Assembly: GCA_963585895.1 (NCBI GenBank)
Contig: OY757916.1
Coordinates: 24,345,016-24,409,015, forward strand
Origin: Sepioteuthis lessoniana
Taxonomy: Eukaryota > Mollusca > Cephalopoda > Myopsida > Loliginidae
Length of the DNA: 64,000 nt
Direction of reading: 5' to 3'
Position 1 is the first letter of the stretch, and the number at the start of each line of letters is the position of its first letter. Shown here in pieces: positions 8,871 through 19,499 of this stretch. The notes under the pieces are model-generated. The model was not told the DNA's origin. It ran no database searches and worked only from the letters and a program-made list of their open reading frames with translations. Both the position numbers and the translations under genes were made by a program.

Positions 8871-9120
8871 AGTGAGTAGAGTGTTTGCTAATGGCCCGAG
8901 AGACCAGAGTTCAGTCTCAGGTCGAGTCATACCATAGACTCAAAAAATGGTTCTTGATATCCTTGTGATTAACACTCTGCACGTATCAAGGGTAAAGGTA
9001 TGTATCAAGGGTAAAGTGGAACAATACAGAGAATGGAGAAGTGCCCTCCCCTACACCTTGGTGTTGTAGCTACTGAAAAGGAAACCTTTGGGTCACCCTC
9101 AACTATGGTCACCAACAACT
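8871..9120 (+). mobile_element. SINE-A copy
   Basis: Head GTGAGTAGAGTGTTTGCTAA and body CATACCATAGACTC are recognisable, with the tail CTCAACTATGGTCACCAAC. An extra GTATGTATCAAGGGTAAAG is duplicated near 8985-9020. It forms an inverted pair with the copy at 9226-9492. Confidence 0.8.
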
Positions 9121-9149
9121 TTTTATATGGTATCAAGTAACCATTCTTA

Positions 9150-9150
9150 T

Positions 9151-9184
<34 letters not shown>
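9150..9184. repeat. (AAT)n microsatellite
   Basis: AATAATAAT run between two inverted SINE-A copies. Confidence 0.9.
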
Positions 9185-9188
<4 letters not shown>

Positions 9189-9225
9189 TCATTTGCTTGC
9201 ACAATACCTTATCAAATACAAATTT

Positions 9226-9492
9226 GTAAAGTAAGTTGGCGACCGTAGTCGAGGGCAACCGAAGGCTCCCTTTTCAATAGCTACTATACCAAGGTTTTGG
9301 GGAGGGTGCTACACCTTTTCCTGGATTGCTCTACTTTACCCTTGATCCCCACCTGATAGTGCTGAGTGCTAAGCAAGGCAGCATCAAGTACCATTTTTTG
9401 AGTCTTTGGTATTACTCGACCTGCGATTGAACCCCAATCTCCCGGACCATTGGCGAACACTCAACTCATTCGGCCAATGGCCTGGTTACCCA
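9226..9492 (-). mobile_element. SINE-A copy
   Basis: Antisense copy: tail GTTGGCGACCGTAGTCGAGG on the left, head (GGTCGAGT... CGATTGAACCCC) on the right. Inserted next to or inside an element-F fragment that continues at 9530. Confidence 0.85.
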
Positions 9493-9529
9493 GTTATATG
9501 GTTTAAGACATTCCTTTTGAATACTTATA

Positions 9530-9790
9530 ACTGTATACTTTCATGCAACAAACATTTTTCACTGCTTCAACTGTATTATGGTCCTGTTCAATGTTATAAC
9601 ATTCCAAAATTAGACTGCATTGCACATTCATCTGAGCTGCTTTCAAATCACCCACTGAATGAAGCAATGCACAATGTGTCAGAGCACCAACTACTATGAT
9701 ACTACTTCCAACAATGTGTATCTTTTACAGCTCAAAATGTTTCAATTATGTGATGTATATGGCACAAAACTTTTGACCTACCCAAGTGGG
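9530..9790 (+). mobile_element. Element F right-hand fragment
   Basis: Shares CAAAATTAGACTGCATTGCA, GAAGCAATGCACAATGTG and the terminal AAAACTTTTGACCTACCC with the element-F copies at 15760 and 38851. The end is the inverted repeat of F (GGTGAGTCAAAAGTTTTG on the other strand). Confidence 0.65.
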
Positions 9791-10690
9791 TTTTTTTTGT
9801 TTTTTTTAATATTATTTCGAATATTTTCAGACTAGAAAATCTTTTCTGGATAATGTTCAAGTAAATTTTTCTCTGATTTAAATTAATTATATTTCTTAGT
9901 CTATTAAATGAAATTTATTAATTTGTTTCCTAAAGCCTGCAAAACTACCTTGACAAATTCTGAACTTAGTGCTTTGTGGTTCCAGGCCAAGTCCTGTACC
10001 AAAGGCACCTCAAAATATTTCAAAACTCTCTTTCTCATTATTACAATGAATTCATAAAGGACCTATCTTGAAGCAGCTCATGAAATTGGCTGTTATGTAT
10101 ATTGGTAATCTTAATAAGCACAATCAAATTGCAATATTTCCTATTTATAACATTTGCTCTTTGAGATAGATTTGTTCTTGGGGTTTGGACAGGAATGAAT
10201 TAGTTACCACCCAATGGTACAAATCTCATCAACAGCTAGTTGGTCAAGATCCCTCTGGTAAAGAGAGTTCTAAGGGGGGAGAGGAAACTCTCCCTGGAGA
10301 TACCCCTCCTTCTACCATCAATTCTTATTTATGTCTCATTGACTTTTAACGAAATTTCCTCAAATTTTGTCCAATCAGAGATAGAAGTGGTCAAGCTAAA
10401 AATTAATAGGATAATCAGTGATCAGGTCAAGCCAAGGCCACAAGAAGAAGAAGAAGAAGAAGAAGAAGAAGAAGAAGAAAATCAATAATGTGGTAAAGGG
10501 AATTTAAGATTTAAACATTCCATATATTCATGTTTATGTTTATATTAAATGTAAGTAATTATTTTGGGCTTACATTGATTTTACAAATACAACAATGTAC
10601 AATCACTTGTTTTCACTGAGTGATAACAACTTTTACTAATATAGTGACATAACTTTCCACACTAATCTGGAATAGAGATGAAATTTGACT
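9791..10690. other. Unassigned sequence
   Basis: Contains a (GAA)n run at 10443-10480. The 82-codon open frame at 10240-10488 ends in that run and has no recognisable domain. I do not call it a gene. Confidence 0.5.
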
Positions 10691-10699
10691 TTATAAGCA

Positions 10700-10770
10700 C
10701 AACAATATATATATATATATATACTTCTCCATTGACTATGCAATAGATAGATAGATAGAAACAGGCTTAG

Positions 10771-10807
<37 letters not shown>

Positions 10808-10824
10808 TAAATATGAACAGATTG

Positions 10825-10858
<34 letters not shown>

Positions 10859-11065
10859 AAACAGGCTAAGATAGATAGATAGATAGATAGATAGATATAA
10901 ACAGGCTAAGATAGATAGATAGATATAAACAGACTATTATAGACAAACAGACTGACGGAGACTTGGATAGATAGATAGATAGATAGATATAAACAGGTTA
11001 AGATAGATAGATAGATAGATATGAACAGACTAGTATAGACAAACAGACAGACAGATGAAGACTTG

Positions 11066-11101
<36 letters not shown>

Positions 11102-11293
11102 TAAACAGGCTAAGATAGCTAGATAGATAGATATGAACAGACTAGTATTGACAAACAGACAGACTGACGGAGACTTGGATAGATAGATAGATAGGTAGAT
11201 AGATAGATAGATAGATATAAACAGGCTAAGATAGATAGATAGATAGATATGAACAGACTAGTATAGACAAACAGACAGACTGACGGAGACTTG

Positions 11294-11329
<36 letters not shown>

Positions 11330-11465
11330 TAAACAGGCTAAGATAGATAGATAGATAGGTAGATATGAACAGACTAGTATAGACAAACAGATAGACAGAC
11401 GGAGACTTGGATAGATAGATTGATCGATACATACATACATGCATACATACGTGCATTGATAGATA
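10700..11465. repeat. Compound (GATA)n/(TA)n minisatellite
   Basis: Blocks of (GATA)n alternate with a unique spacer (GAACAGACTAGTATAGACAA ... GACGGAGACTTGGATAG). The spacer recurs near 10928, 11023, 11135, 11251 and 11367, so a 95-116 bp higher-order unit is present at least five times. (TA)n runs lie at 10706 and 10776. Long open frames on the minus strand are translations of the tetramer. Confidence 0.95.
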
Positions 11466-12130
11466 TGAACAAATATAATTTCAACCATAATTTTGTTATT
11501 TTTACCTTTTGTAAAAATAACAATAGTTTTTATAATTTTTCTGCGGCTGGCAATATTAGTATAATGTATAATTATACTTAGAGTTTACTCCTCTTTTCAC
11601 TGAGTGATTATGAACCTTCAAAATACGGCAACAGAAATTAACTCTCTAATCTGGAAGAGAGGATAAATCTTATTTTACAAGAACATCATATACACTACTC
11701 TTTTGAGTTTGGTAAGAAACCTCACAATCCCAGCACCAGAAATGGACACCTGCAACTGAAAGGGAGAAAAAAAATCAATTAAATAGCTTTCTGTGATTTA
11801 TTTTCAAGTTGTGCAATTTTTGTCAAATACAAAAATGTAAAATTGTTTGAAAGTTAGAATATTGATATATAGAAGCAGCAGAAACATTTCTGACTCCTTG
11901 GTTAATTTTCAAAGTGTAAGAGCAGGTTTCCTGAATTTCAGTCCTATTACCAGTCATCCTGATTTTGTCTAAATTACAAATAAAAGTACAAAAGTATCTA
12001 ATAGCTGACCTATGAGACAATGAAATTAAATTATTAAATTAAATTAAATTAAATTATTATAAATTCTGTTGTTTTAGTACTTTAAATTCTGGTGAAATCT
12101 TTGAAGTTTCTTTGATATTTACTCAATTGT
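11466..12130. other. Unassigned AT-rich sequence
   Basis: A short (AAATT)n run at 12027-12052. Nothing else recognised. Confidence 0.5.
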
Positions 12131-12133
12131 ATT

Positions 12134-12450
12134 TTTATCATCATCCTCATCATCTCCATCAAGTCGGGCTGACTAGCAGAGAGTTCACTGACTCTCCCTT
12201 ACCATTCATCTCTATTATTTTTCATTCCTGGTAGGTCCTCTAATCTGCATCCTGTGTCTGCCTAGAACTGATGAAAGTAAATCTTTGCAAGTCGGCCAAC
12301 ACTGGAACATCCATGTACTGAAGTCCATTAGAGAAAATCGCTTAGGAGTTTATCCTTGCTTCATCTCGCTTGAAGGATTTGTGAGCTGGGAGGCAAGTGG
12401 CCGTGCAGCTTAGAGCAAAGTAGGTGCAAGCATGTGTAAGAGATAGTTTG
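12134..12450 (-). mobile_element. Old RTE LINE 3' fragment
   Basis: Starts with the complemented trinucleotide tail (TTTATCATCATCCTCATCATC) and continues with decayed RTE sequence (GGCTGACTAGCAGAGAG, GGAGGCAAGTGGCCGTG). About 65-70% similar to the 20-21 kb copy. Confidence 0.65.
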
Positions 12451-12689
12451 TAAATTTTAGAAATACTGAACTCGGTACAAAGAATGTTCAATGTTTATGG
12501 TGATAGGAAATGAAACTGGCAACCAGAGTTCAAATCTTGAATGCAGCTGTTTATATTTCACTTTGCACTAATCTTTTTTTTGAGTCATGAATCTTTCTAT
12601 TCTCTCTCCAACTGTAGGTAAATAGTAGGTCAAACTGGGTTCTTTAGCTGTGGCAAACTTACCATTCTAAGAGAATTTCGGTTTCTTTG

Positions 12690-12880
12690 TTTATAATTGC
12701 ATATCAACCATCATGGATTATTTTATGACAAAGCCATCCTTATAGAAGAACAGCAGTGATAGTATTTAACCCGTAACTGGTGAATAAGGAAGTTCATACC
12801 TTTCCCAAACACTCTTACTTTCAGACCACAGTCCAGCATTTTAGCCACTACGCTACATGATACCCACAGGCCAAGAGACG
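12690..12880 (-). mobile_element. SINE-C copy, 3' half and core
   Basis: Antisense: tail module ATATCAACCATCATGG, then GTAGTATTTAACCC-like core, then CCAGCATTTTAGCCACTACG, the complement of the tRNA-like head. Moderately decayed. Confidence 0.65.
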
Positions 12881-12984
12881 GAAAGCTCTTAAGTCAAACC
12901 AGCTGTACTTTGCTTAAAAAATGATCTTGTGACATAGAAGATGTGTTGAGTAAATACATTCTTGGTTTTCATAAAAAAAAGATT

Positions 12985-13530
12985 GGTTTGTTGGTTTTTA
13001 TGGCATATCAACTTTTGTAGGTTATTTAATGCCAAATCCATTTTTATGAAAATAATCAGTTCTATTTCAAACAATCAGTTTAGCATGAGTACACTGTTTA
13101 ATTGTCAAAAACATTTCTATTTCAAACTATTCAAGCAGTTATATATAACAATTCAGTTTAGTGTAAGTACAGTTTCAATGTCAAAAACAGTTCAATTTCA
13201 AATAATTCAGTTTAGCATAAGCACGCCGTTTAAATGTAAGTACAGTTTAATTGTCAAAAACATTTCTATTTCAAGCTATTCAGTTTATTCAAACAATTCA
13301 GTTTAGCATAAGTATGCCATTAGTTCTATTTAACTCATAGATAGGGCCCTATCAGGTGCTACCACTCCGGGGCAAAATGGACCTGGGAATGATGGCAATA
13401 AAGGGGTGTTGGATCCTCACCATCAGATTGTTTAGTGTCATATACAGAACACTCATTGGTGGGGGTCTTACCCCTCTGCAGAGAAGCAGTCAGTGTATTC
13501 TACAGCCCCAGCCGACTGGGCAAAACAAAA
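12985..13530 (+). mobile_element. Element D copy
   Basis: Begins GGTTTGTTGGTTTTTATGGC, ATATCAACTTTTGTAGG, and ends at CCCAGCCGACTGGGCAAAAC. The conserved inner block (GGGCCCTATCAGGTGCTACC ... CTCTGCAGAGAAGCAGTCAG) is complete; the right terminal repeat is missing. Open frames here are chance. Confidence 0.8.
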
Positions 13531-13880
13531 AAGATTCTTTGTGGACAAGAGAGTTATTTACTAAGCTTTACCTTGGTTTGGTATAAGGCAAGAAGTATGA
13601 GGCAACTTTGTGCAACTCAAACTCACTAAAAATGCAATGATAGCCTGTCAGGCTGGCATTTTGGTGCAAAAGAGTTACTGGCAATGGAAAATGGATTTAT
13701 CAAAAGTACATTCCTTGAGAAAAAACTGTGTTTAGATTGAAGCGAGTCTTCAACCTCTCAACCTATACTGAATCAACTGGATCAAAAAGATTTTTGCTTG
13801 AGATCAAAAAAAGAACACTTTTGTTATTAAATGCTGGAATATGGACAATGTGTGACTATAAAAACATATGAATGTACTAA
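13531..13880. other. Unassigned sequence
   Basis: Nothing recognised. Confidence 0.4.
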
Positions 13881-13894
13881 CACATAAAAAACCT

Positions 13895-14395
13895 ATTCTT
13901 GTGTACACATACACACATACATAAACATGTACATATATACACACAGACACAAACACATATATGCACATACATGCTCATATATGCATATATGCATGTGCAC
14001 GCATGCATACACATGCATGTATACACATATACACACTTACATATAGACACATACATATACACACACATATATATATATATGCATATGCATACATACACAG
14101 AAACATGTACACCTATAGATGCATATATTCATATGCACAATTGCACACATGCGCATTCTTATGCACACATATATACACATATATGGATGTGCGTAGATAC
14201 ACATACATATGTATGTTCAAATATACACATGCATGTGCACACATATACACACATATATATCAATGTGCACTCATATACACATGCATGTCCTCATATACAT
14301 ACATATGTATGGGTTCATATACACATATGCATGTGCACAGTTATATATATATATATATATATGTAAGTGTACACATATGCACACATGCATATACA
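13895..14395. repeat. CA/TA/TG-alternating low-complexity tract
   Basis: About 500 bp of alternating purine-pyrimidine DNA (ACACATACACACATAC, ATATGCATGTGCAC). Open frames up to 155 codons on either strand are composed of H/T/Y/I or C/V/Y/M only and are artefacts. Alternating tracts of this kind can adopt Z-DNA. Confidence 0.95.
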
Positions 14396-14404
14396 CCTCA
14401 TTGC

Positions 14405-14690
14405 TTTTGGTAGGTCCTCTTGACATCATCCAGTGTTTGCACATAGTTGGTGAATGTATGTTTTTATGTAGCCATGTCTAGGTGTCTATAGGAGAAAGTC
14501 GCAGATGATATGCCCACACTTTTCCAATGGTGCTCAGCATGTCCTGTTTGTCTTAATAGAACAGTTTGTATGATGAGAGGCAAGTGGCCATACATCTGCT
14601 GTTTTGTTGGCTGCTACTTATATGATTTGTTTAAGATATCATGCAGCGTCCTTGTTGAGATTCCATCTAGCTTTTTCTTTAACTATATAT
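14405..14690 (-). mobile_element. Old RTE LINE fragment
   Basis: Antisense: GGTAGGTCCTCTTGACATCA, then ATGAGAGGCAAGTGGCCATA and TTCCATCTAGCTTTTTCTT line up with the RTE C-terminal coding end at low identity. Tail lost. Confidence 0.6.
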
Positions 14691-14713
14691 TTCTTATATA
14701 CATTTTTTTTCTT

Positions 14714-14757
14714 ATATATATATATATATATATATATTTGTATGTGTGTGTGCTTGA

Positions 14758-14802
<45 letters not shown>
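14714..14802. repeat. (TA)n and (TG)n runs
   Basis: Two (TA)n blocks around a short TGTGTGTG stretch, producing a Y/I-rich pseudo-ORF. Confidence 0.95.
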
Positions 14803-14806
<4 letters not shown>

Positions 14807-14819
14807 CCTAAGACTAATT

Positions 14820-15759
14820 TATACATGCACTTCAGTTATTTCCTAAAAGTGAAACATTTCCTTTATTCTGTATATTATTTGAACTGTTGTTTTCATGTTT
14901 GTTGCCTTTTAAAAAATTCTTCAGCTTATATTTTCTTTGGCCTTTTTTTAAGTGTATGTGGTATTTTTTATCCATGGAGAGCCTTTTTCTTTAGATTTTA
15001 AATTTTTGCTGTTATTACCACAAGTGTCCACCTTTGATTCAGAAATTTGCCACCAAATGCATATTTATGCTGTCCAAAAGGAACTTCACTTTGAATAATA
15101 ATGATATTATTATTATTAATAATAATAATAATAATGGGTTAATAAAAAAAGACCTTTGCATTATGGGATACTCCCTCCAAATAAAACAAGGAGATAAAAG
15201 AATCATTGTATTTTGAGCCGTGTAAAATGCATGATTAAATTCAGTGACGTGTACATGCCTTGAGAATTAAGAATATTTTAATCTTTGCTATTTTTTTTTC
15301 AATCTCAAGAAATAAAACCTTTTTTATGATAAAAACAAATCAAATAAAGAAATGACAAAGTTAAAAGATTTTACTTATTTAATAGAAAAAAAAACATTAG
15401 AAATATTAATTTGAAAAATATTCCCTAATAAAGTTCCTTTAACTTATATCTTAGATATTTTAGACCGTCTTTTATCTTTTAAGTTTCATTCCTACAACGT
15501 TTCAGTTGATATGTTATTTAGTGTTCCTGTTTTGTCTGAAGGTCCAAAATAAAAACTCTTTTTATGATTCGATATTTTTGTCACAAGACCAATATATTCG
15601 GGTGGGCAGATATTTTTGCAATGTTTTAGTTATGAGGGGCAGATTTCAGCAGCTCCAGATGCTTTTGCCATGATACCCTTTAAATATTGGTTTGGAACAT
15701 TTTTCTTTTGTTTGTCCTCTTAAGGTCATTTTGTCCTTAGTTAAAATGTTGTTTGATAT
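14820..15759. other. Unassigned AT-rich sequence
   Basis: Only an (AAT)n/(ATT)n run at 15097-15136 is notable. Confidence 0.5.
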
Positions 15760-16562
15760 ACAAGGGTGAGCCAAATGTTTTGTAATATTTTTGTAACATG
15801 AAGGAAAATTTGGCAGCTTTGTATACTTTTTCTGAGATTATGAAAATGACAAACCATCCTGGACTATGAGATGCCAAACTCACCTCTACAAGCGCGACTT
15901 GTTAGATTTACAGTTATGTCTTAGAGCACAGCCTTGAAATCACCTGTTTTGGACCTACCTGACATTGTCTGATCATTGAGGTCCTTCCAATGTGAGCAGA
16001 ATTTCTTGAACTATTTTGTTACTATTTAGTTACTTACAGACAAGAAAATAAAAACTGAGTTTCTTCATTCATAAGAAACACAACACTAGACAATTACTGA
16101 CAGAGCCAGGGACTGTATAACTCCTCTGATCTGTAGCCAACAGAAAAGTTTGAGATATCAGAATGACTAGAGATCCAATGTGAATGGTACTTATCTAGAC
16201 AACAGCAAGAATGTATCCTAGTCGTCCATAAGGTGTGTAAAAGCAGGTTACAGTTATATGGTAATCAACTGTGCCTTCTCTTATAACACAACATATGTTT
16301 TTGGTCGCTTCAGCAGTGTAATGGCCCCAGTTCAAACTCATAAAGCGCAAGTGACTGAATTAGGCTATGTTGCAAGTTCATATATGTAGTTAGCAATCAT
16401 AGATTAAATGAAGCAATGCACAATGTGCAAGTATATCACCTAGTATGATACTACCAACCACAGTTGGTACCTACCATCGCTTGAACTGCTTTGGTCACAT
16501 GATATCGCACAGCAAACTAGCTCATGTCAAAATAATGTAACGCCTTTGTCTCACCCTAATAA
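15760..16562. mobile_element. Element F, non-autonomous DNA transposon with inverted ends
   Basis: Left end AGGGTGAGCCAAATGTTTTG and right end GCCTTTGTCTCACCCTAATA are inverted copies. TA lies just outside both ends, consistent with a TA target as used by Tc1/mariner elements. About 800 bp, no intact frame. Shares inner sequence with copies at 9530-9790, 38851-40640 and 62500-63085. Confidence 0.7.
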
Positions 16563-17645
16563 TATTAGGTAGGCTAAAGAATATACAGAGTAATGAAAAT
16601 AGGGAATCTCAGAAGTCTGGAAAATATAGGAAGGTATATTTTTCAATGTATTATCTTTATTTTCCTTTGGTTTTTCTTGGGCTTTTGTTGCTTCTATTTT
16701 TTAGAATACACTTTGTTCTTCTTTTTGCTTTTTTTTACTGGTGTAAAAAAATATAAAATAATGAAAATTCTTCATCCTAGAAACTCCCAAAACATCAACA
16801 GAAAAAAAAGAAGGCAAAAAAAAATTGAAAAGTCATAAAAAACTACACAAAAGAAAAATCGAAAAATAAAAAAAAATAAGTTCTAAATATTGAAAAATAA
16901 GTGACAATATTAACAAAAGTTGCTGGCTGAAATAAGAATAAAAATTCAAATTAAATTCACAAGACTTTTATGTATATCTAAATATGCTTGTTTTAAACAA
17001 ATGCATTTTTATTTTTGTCTTTATTTAACAATCATAATTTTTACCTACTGAATGAATAATGTTTATATTTCTCGTATCAATAAAGTCTGAAAATATCTCA
17101 AAACATGGAAGGGTTTATTTTTTTGAAAAGAATATTTAATCAATGAATGAAAAGAACAAGCCTAAAAATATAGAGAAATGAATAAATAAAGAAAGAAATA
17201 CAAATAGAAAAATGCAAAAGAAGTGAAAAAATATTTTAGTTTTAACATTGGTTTAACCCAATCTGATGTAAATCATTTTTTTTTTCCTTTGGATAAAAAT
17301 TGAAAAGAATTCAGGTAAAAAAATAGTAACAATTGCCAAGAAAAAAAATGGAGGGTGTGGGAATTTCTTTCAGACAAAAATTCCATTCTAAAAAGTTTTG
17401 TAACCAGCAACAGTTGTTTTATGTGTTGCAAAAAGCATTTGTAATTGTCAAGAATTTTATTCCATTTTTTAGGGCTTCAGTTTCTCTTTCCTGATAACTC
17501 ACTGGTTTACAAGGCAGAAAAAAAAAAAATTTGGAATTTTTTTCTGATTTATTCAGAAAGAGTTTATCTTCTTCATTTTTGCCTGGCTATAACACACATA
17601 CACAAACACAGACACATATATCTGAATATCAGACTGTGTCGAGTT
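16563..17645. other. Unassigned AT-rich sequence
   Basis: Rich in A-runs; two chance open frames. No repeat or gene signal. Confidence 0.5.
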
Positions 17646-17649
17646 TTCT

Positions 17650-18485
17650 AATTATTTGAGGGGACAATAACAGCAGAATTTAAAGAGGCAATCATAAGAG
17701 TTTAAAGATCAATCCCCAAAGAATTTGTGCTGGGAGTCACCAAAAATTGCTTTGCTCCAAAGAATCAACAAGTACTTATGGAGTTATTCTCCAAAGAACA
17801 TGAAAGTGTAATCACCAAACAATGTGAGAGGGCAATCAACAAAGAATACCAAAGGGGCAATATCAAAAAGATATCACAGAGGGTGATTTTCCATAATTAA
17901 AGGATGTAAAAAGGAAATTAAAAAAGAACATCTAAGGGTCAATGACAAAAAAATATGAGAGAGCAATCAACAAGATATCATAGGAAGTAATCGTCCATAA
18001 AAAAAGGATGTGAAAGGGAAATTAAAAAAGAATATATAAGGGGCAAAAACAAAAAAGATATCAGAGGGCAATCAACAAGATATCACTGGGGGTAATCATC
18101 CATTATTAAGGGATATGAAAGGGAAATTAAAAAAATATATCTATGGGGCAATGACAAATAGATATGAGAGAGAATTCAACAAGATATCACAGTGGGTAAT
18201 AATCCATAATTAAAGGATGTGAATGGGCAATTGAAAAAAGAATATCCAAGGGGCAATGACCAAAAGATATGAGAGAGAATTCAGCAAGATATCCCAGGGG
18301 GTAATCATCCATGATTAAAGGATGGGAAAAGGAAATTAAAAAAGAATATATAAGGGGCAACAACAAAAAGATATGAGAGGGCAATCATCAAGATATCACT
18401 GGGGGTAATCATCCATTATTAAAGGATGTGAAAGGGAAACTAAAAAAGAACATCGAAGGGGCAATGACAAAAAGATTGAAGAAAG
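17650..18485 (+). repeat. ~104-bp tandem array, about 8 units
   Basis: CAAGATATCA-type marks at 17971, 18076, 18180, 18285 and 18389 give a 104-105 bp period; earlier, more decayed units reach back to about 17650. Each unit holds GGGTAATCATCCAT.ATTAA, GGATGTGAAAGGG, AATTAAAAAAGAA and GGGGCAATGACAAA. The strand is purine-rich throughout. Confidence 0.9.
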
Positions 18486-18935
18486 GATGAGAAGGAGCAA
18501 TCACTGTATCATTATCACCAGAATTATTATATGATAGTAATTACAAAAATACTTTTTCTTACAAAATTCCAATGCATATCTTATAAAGTGGCCAATGTAG
18601 TAAATAAAGTATTTAATTGTTTATAAGATACATTATTTTTCCAAATGTTTCATTTTAAATCTTAGATGTGTATGTGATAAAGGAGAACTAAAACTCAACT
18701 ATTTTTTTCAGCCATGTGAGTTGCCATATTTGGGACAGCAAGACTGACCAAAATTAAGTTATATCTTTGTTCCAAACTGACGATTGTGTTATAAACACTT
18801 TTTTTAAAATACTGCTACAGATTAATACCCACTATAAGGCATATTTGTTTATAACTTATTTCTTCTTTTGTGAATTTATTTTCACTGAAAGGTACATTTT
18901 ATTTTAGCATATCCTTGTTTTTACCCTAATTACTG
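18486..18935. other. Unassigned AT-rich sequence
   Basis: Nothing recognised. Confidence 0.5.
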
Positions 18936-18995
18936 TGTTGGTTGGTTAGATTTTATGGCATATCAACCCTTGTAGGTTATTTGATATAAAACACT

Positions 18996-19049
<54 letters not shown>

Positions 19050-19285
19050 CAAATATGATTTTTTAACTAATGGTTTAGAGGTAACAATTTTTAAATAAGC
19101 CAGAGCTCACTTGTCTGCACACAGTTAACTGGTTCCAAGACTTGCTATGTAATACTAAAAATTCAATTCAATATGAGTAATTTTTTTGCATGTAGTTGAA
19201 CTGTTTCAGGTTTAAAAAATGATTAATCAGTTCCATTTAGCCAATAGATGGGACCCAAACAGGCGCTACCACAATAAGATTTACA
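18936..19285 (+). mobile_element. Element D copy interrupted by (TA)n
   Basis: Left module GTTGGTTGGTTAGATTTTAT, GGCATATCAACCCTTGTAGG; (TA)n at 18999-19046; inner sequence ends near GGGACCCAAACAGGCGCTAC. Confidence 0.7.
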
Positions 19286-19499
19286 CTCCTATATTTTTAA
19301 AATGGCTGTGAAACAAGAAAATTCTCGAAAATAGGATACTGATTCACCTGTTCCCAAAACAAAGATGGTGGACATCAGTAAACTAATTAGTCTCGAGTAC
19401 CTATGGGTAAGGAAAGTCAGGTGATTTATGCTCTCAACTATGTCTGCGTTTTTGATTTTATCCCATGCATTTGGAGCTGATCACATGACAAGGATTAGC

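Noticed and set aside
11226-11488. Minus-strand frames rich in S/I/Y/L
   Set aside because: Translations of the GATA tetramer; all frames are open.
13899-14413. Open frames of 150-155 codons
   Set aside because: They translate CA/TA-alternating low-complexity DNA (only H, T, Y, I, M, C) and exist on both strands.
15034-15216. 60-codon ORF with N-rich run
   Set aside because: Runs through an (AAT)n microsatellite.
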